Positions 6,810 to 8,990 of a stretch of 8,990 nucleotides of DNA are shown here, piece by piece; position 1 is the stretch's first letter; each line of letters begins with the position of its first letter. A program made the position numbers and the translations under genes. Origin of the DNA: an uncultured Oscillospiraceae bacterium (GTDB taxonomy: Bacteria; Bacillota; Clostridia; Oscillospirales; Acutalibacteraceae); NCBI GenBank assembly GCA_905193585.1, contig CAJJPG010000077.1, positions 1-8,990 of the forward strand. Reading direction: 5' to 3'. The notes under the pieces are model-generated. The model worked only from the letters and a program-made list of their open reading frames with translations. It was not told the origin of the DNA and searched no databases.

Positions 6810-6815
6810 GCTAAA

Positions 6816-7619
6816 TTACAGTCCTTTTGTTTTGTTGAAGGCGGCGGTTATCGCGTCCATAACGGTGCCCCTGAACGCTGCCCTTTCAAGCGAATGAACG
6901 CCCGCTATTGTAGCACCTGCGGGGCTGCAAACCTCGTCCTTTAATTTATCGGGGTGCTTCTCGCTGCCCTGCATTAAGCGCGCGGCGCCAATTATAGTCT
7001 GCACGGCGTATTCCTCCGCCTTATCGCGCGCAAGCCCGCACTCAACGCCGGCTGATGCCAACGCATCGGCAAACATATACACAAACGCAGGTCCGCAGCC
7101 CGAAAGCGCGCAAACCGCGTCTATCAGCTTTTCGTCGGTTCTATCAACCGTTCCCGCGTGGCGCATACAGTTGCAGAACTCGGTTATTTCATCCATAAAC
7201 ACCCCGTCGGACGCGGCGAAGACCACAACGCCCTCGCCAACCGACACGGGCGTGTTCGGCATTATTCTTATTATGGGGTATTCCTGCCCCAAAAGCTCGG
7301 TGTAGCGCGCTATGGGTACGCCCGCCACCATTGTTACTATAACAAAGCGGTCGCGCCGCGCGGCAAGCTCCTCTTTAAGCTCTGCAAGCGCTGCGGGCAA
7401 AACCTGCGGCTTTACGCCGAGAACTACATATTGCGCCTCACGCGCCACGGTTTTTGTGTCGGCTGTGCGGCAGCCGAACTCGGTTGCCAAGGACTGCGCC
7501 TTACCCTCGTTTTTATCCGATAAAAGCATCTCGTGCCCGGGCAGCGATTTTCTTACCGCCCGCGCTATTGCCGAGCCCATATTGCCCGTGCCTATAAATC
7601 CGAATTTAACCTCTGACAT
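6816..7619 (-). CDS. proC: Pyrroline-5-carboxylate reductase
   Basis: ProC performs the last step of proline synthesis, NAD(P)H-dependent reduction of 1-pyrroline-5-carboxylate to proline, in the cytosol. At 267 residues it matches the family. The N-terminal Rossmann fold shows FGFIGTGNMGSAIA (6-19), then VKPQ (69-72) and RIMPNTPVSVGEG (118-130). The C-terminal dimerisation and substrate domain shows ALSGCGPAFVY (171-181) and the family signature around DEVCSPAGATIAGVHSLE (228-245). The ATG is preceded by a GGGGGA stretch (7626-7631) at suitable distance. It lies 16 nt after proA and 6 nt before the metallophosphoesterase, so the entire glutamate-to-proline pathway is contiguous with proB and proA upstream. 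No lesion is seen. Confidence 0.98.
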   Translation of the reverse strand: MSEVKFGFIGTGNMGSAIARAVRKSLPGHEMLLSDKNEGKAQSLATEFGCRTADTKTVAREAQYVVLGVKPQVLPAALAELKEELAARRDRFVIVTMVAGVPIARYTELLGQEYPIIRIMPNTPVSVGEGVVVFAASDGVFMDEITEFCNCMRHAGTVDRTDEKLIDAVCALSGCGPAFVYMFADALASAGVECGLARDKAEEYAVQTIIGAARLMQGSEKHPDKLKDEVCSPAGATIAGVHSLERAAFRGTVMDAITAAFNKTKGL

Positions 7620-7635
7620 TTTTATTCCCCCGATT

Positions 7636-8868
7636 TTATCTTATATGACCGTTTCCGTTTATAACATATTTATAAGTATTAAGCTCGCAAAGCCCCATAG
7701 GTCCTCTTGCGTGCAGCTTTTGGGTGGATATTCCCATTTCGCAGCCCAGCCCGAACTCGCCGCCGTCGGTAAACCGAGTGGACGCGTTTACATAAACCGC
7801 CGCCGAATCAACCCGCGCGGTAAAGTGCGCCGCTGCCACCGTATCCTCTGTTACAATGCAATCGCTGTGGTGGGTGGAGTGCAGGGCTATGTGCCGCTCG
7901 GCGTCTTCAAGGCTTGCTACTACCCCTACCGCCATTATATAATCCAAAAACTCGGTGTCAAAATCTTCCTCAGCGGCGGGAACGGCGTTTATAATTTTGC
8001 AAACTTCTTCATCCCCGCGAATTTCCACACGGTCTTTAAATATTTCCGCCAGTCTCGGTAAAAATTCCGCCGCAATATCCTTATGCACAAGGCAAACTTC
8101 AGCCGCATTGCAAACCGACGGGCGGGAGGTTTTGGCGTTATTCACTATTTTAAGCGCCTTTTCAATATTTGCCGATTTATCAATGTAAATATGGCAAATT
8201 CCCGTTCCCGTTTCAATGCAGGGCACGGTGGCGTTTTCAACACAGGCTTTAATAAGCCCCTTGCCGCCGCGCGGAATAAGCAGGTCTACATACCCCTCCG
8301 CCGTCATAAGCTCGTTTGCGCTGGCGCGCGTGGTGTCTTCAATCAGGTTTACATAATCCTCGGAAAGTCCGGCGGTTATAAGTCCTTTTTTAAGCGCCGT
8401 AACTATCGCGCGGGCGCTGCCGTATGCTTCTTTACCGCTGCGCAATATGCAAATATTGCCCGATTTAAAGCAAAGCGCCGCCGCGTCGGACGTAACATTC
8501 GGGCGGCTCTCGTAAATTATAGCCACCACGCCCATAGGCACCGATATTTTTTTAATGTCAAGCCCGTCAGCCCGCTTAATATCCTCAAGCACCCTGCCCA
8601 CGGGGTCGGGCAGCTGCGCCACTGCGCGCATACCGTCCGCCATGGCGGCAATCCGCGTTTCGTCAAGCCTTAGGCGGTCTATCATAACCTCGCTTATTTT
8701 GCCGCGGGCGTTTTCAACGTCCTTTGCGTTAGCCTTTAAAATTTCCGCCGCTTTTTCGCACAAAGCGTCGGCGCAAAGCATAATCGCCGTGTTTTTTTGC
8801 CCGGTTGTAAGCGGAGCGGAGGAAAGTTCCAATGCCTTTGCTTTTTTAAGTATTTCTATGGTAGTCAT
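7636..8868 (-). CDS. proA: Gamma-glutamyl phosphate reductase
   Basis: ProA reduces gamma-glutamyl phosphate to glutamate-5-semialdehyde with NADPH, the second step of proline synthesis, and works with ProB encoded just upstream. The 410-residue product has standard length for this aldehyde-dehydrogenase-like family. Visible landmarks are VPMGVVAIIYESRPNVT (110-126), IPRGGKGLI (198-206), the catalytic Cys253 in RPSVCNAAEV (249-258), ALHSTHHSDCI (328-338) and the C-terminal FGLGCEMGISTQKLHARGP (372-390). The reading frame is open further upstream to 8925, but that extension overlaps the end of proB out of frame and lacks family similarity. The ATG at 8868 begins MTTIEILKKAK, as ProA proteins do, and lies 7 nt after the proB stop. 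The nearest SD-like AAAGG is 12 nt away, so coupling to proB termination is likely. Confidence 0.98.
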   Translation of the reverse strand: MTTIEILKKAKALELSSAPLTTGQKNTAIMLCADALCEKAAEILKANAKDVENARGKISEVMIDRLRLDETRIAAMADGMRAVAQLPDPVGRVLEDIKRADGLDIKKISVPMGVVAIIYESRPNVTSDAAALCFKSGNICILRSGKEAYGSARAIVTALKKGLITAGLSEDYVNLIEDTTRASANELMTAEGYVDLLIPRGGKGLIKACVENATVPCIETGTGICHIYIDKSANIEKALKIVNNAKTSRPSVCNAAEVCLVHKDIAAEFLPRLAEIFKDRVEIRGDEEVCKIINAVPAAEEDFDTEFLDYIMAVGVVASLEDAERHIALHSTHHSDCIVTEDTVAAAHFTARVDSAAVYVNASTRFTDGGEFGLGCEMGISTQKLHARGPMGLCELNTYKYVINGNGHIR

Positions 8869-8875
8869 TCTTTTT

Positions 8876-8990
8876 TCACGCCTTTTTTGCCAAAAATTTT
8901 GTTCCCACGTTTTTGCCGTCCACAATATCGTAAAGCAGCTTCGGGTTCTTGCCGTTTGCTATTACCATATCTATTCCCGCGGCGTTTGCG
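8876..8990 (-). CDS. proB: Glutamate 5-kinase, C-terminal end (partial)
   Basis: Only the last 37 codons and the TGA stop are inside the window; the gene continues past the right edge. ProB phosphorylates glutamate with ATP as the committed, normally proline-inhibited step of proline synthesis. The visible end includes GIDMVIANGKNPKLLYDIV and VGTKFLAKKA. This matches the close of the amino-acid-kinase domain, where E. coli ProB reads an AG.DT.IA.G pattern followed by GTLF. The protein stops about 7 residues after GTKF, so it lacks the PUA domain of roughly 100 residues that follows in E. coli ProB. The proB frame differs from the proA frame, and the stop is 7 nt before the proA ATG. Confidence 0.93.
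   Translation of the reverse strand, partial: ANAAGIDMVIANGKNPKLLYDIVDGKNVGTKFLAKKA

Noticed and set aside
7312..8061. A 249-codon plus-strand open frame across the proC/proA junction
   Set aside because: It is antisense to two unmistakable enzymes, has no recognisable domain or ribosome site, and is rich in Arg/Ser/Ala as expected for a shadow frame of GC-skewed coding sequence.
8083..8673. A 196-codon plus-strand open frame antisense to proA
   Set aside because: It is fully contained opposite conserved proA motifs, with an Arg/His/Gly-rich composition and no family resemblance; treated as a shadow.
8869..8925. A 19-codon N-terminal extension of ProA to an upstream ATG at 8925
   Set aside because: It overlaps the proB end in another frame, its residues are not ProA-like, and MTTIEILKKAK at 8868 fits the family start.

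Overview
The window reads as chromosomal DNA of a low-to-mid GC Firmicute, most likely class Clostridia (Oscillospirales/Ruminococcaceae-like). This rests on three things: the Asp23-type protein / FakA / RecG gene order, which is typical of Firmicutes; SD-led genes with several TTG starts; and a hairpin-rich repeat at the left edge that resembles elements I remember from Faecalibacterium-type genomes. That last resemblance is recollection and could not be checked here. No phage, transposase, CRISPR, rRNA or tRNA gene is visible.

Every gene lies on the minus strand, so transcription runs from the right edge (8990) to the left. In transcription order they are: the 3' end of proB (8876-8990), proA (7636-8868), proC (6816-7619), a YmdB-family (TIGR00282) metallophosphoesterase (6018-6809), a family-5 solute-binding lipoprotein (4390-6012, possibly from 6021), an Asp23/Gls24-family protein (3998-4348), fakA (2292-3968) and recG (252-2279). 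Gaps are 7, 16, 6, about 0 (5 nt, or a 4-nt overlap with the outer start), 41, 29 and 12 nt. No convincing terminator or promoter lies between genes, so the layout fits one long operon or a few overlapping transcripts. recG is last and is followed by a 9-bp GC-rich hairpin (224-250).

Functionally, proB-proA-proC form the complete glutamate-to-proline route. The Asp23-type protein, FakA (ATP-binding fatty acid kinase subunit) and RecG (branched-DNA helicase) are a conserved Firmicute housekeeping cluster. Between these two blocks sit the YmdB-family phosphodiesterase and an orphan lipoprotein with no ABC permease or ATPase beside it.

Positions 1-251 hold no gene. They contain a composite, strongly structured repeat (about 9-170) with an apparent 63-bp nested module, four tandem copies of a heptamer (173-200), a second copy of the repeat's end motif (206-215) and the post-recG hairpin.

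I see no clearly new biological system. The points most worth a second look are the modular repeat at the left edge, the orphan lipoprotein with a low-complexity insertion, the YmdB homologue with an altered GNH loop inside a proline operon, and the three TTG starts.
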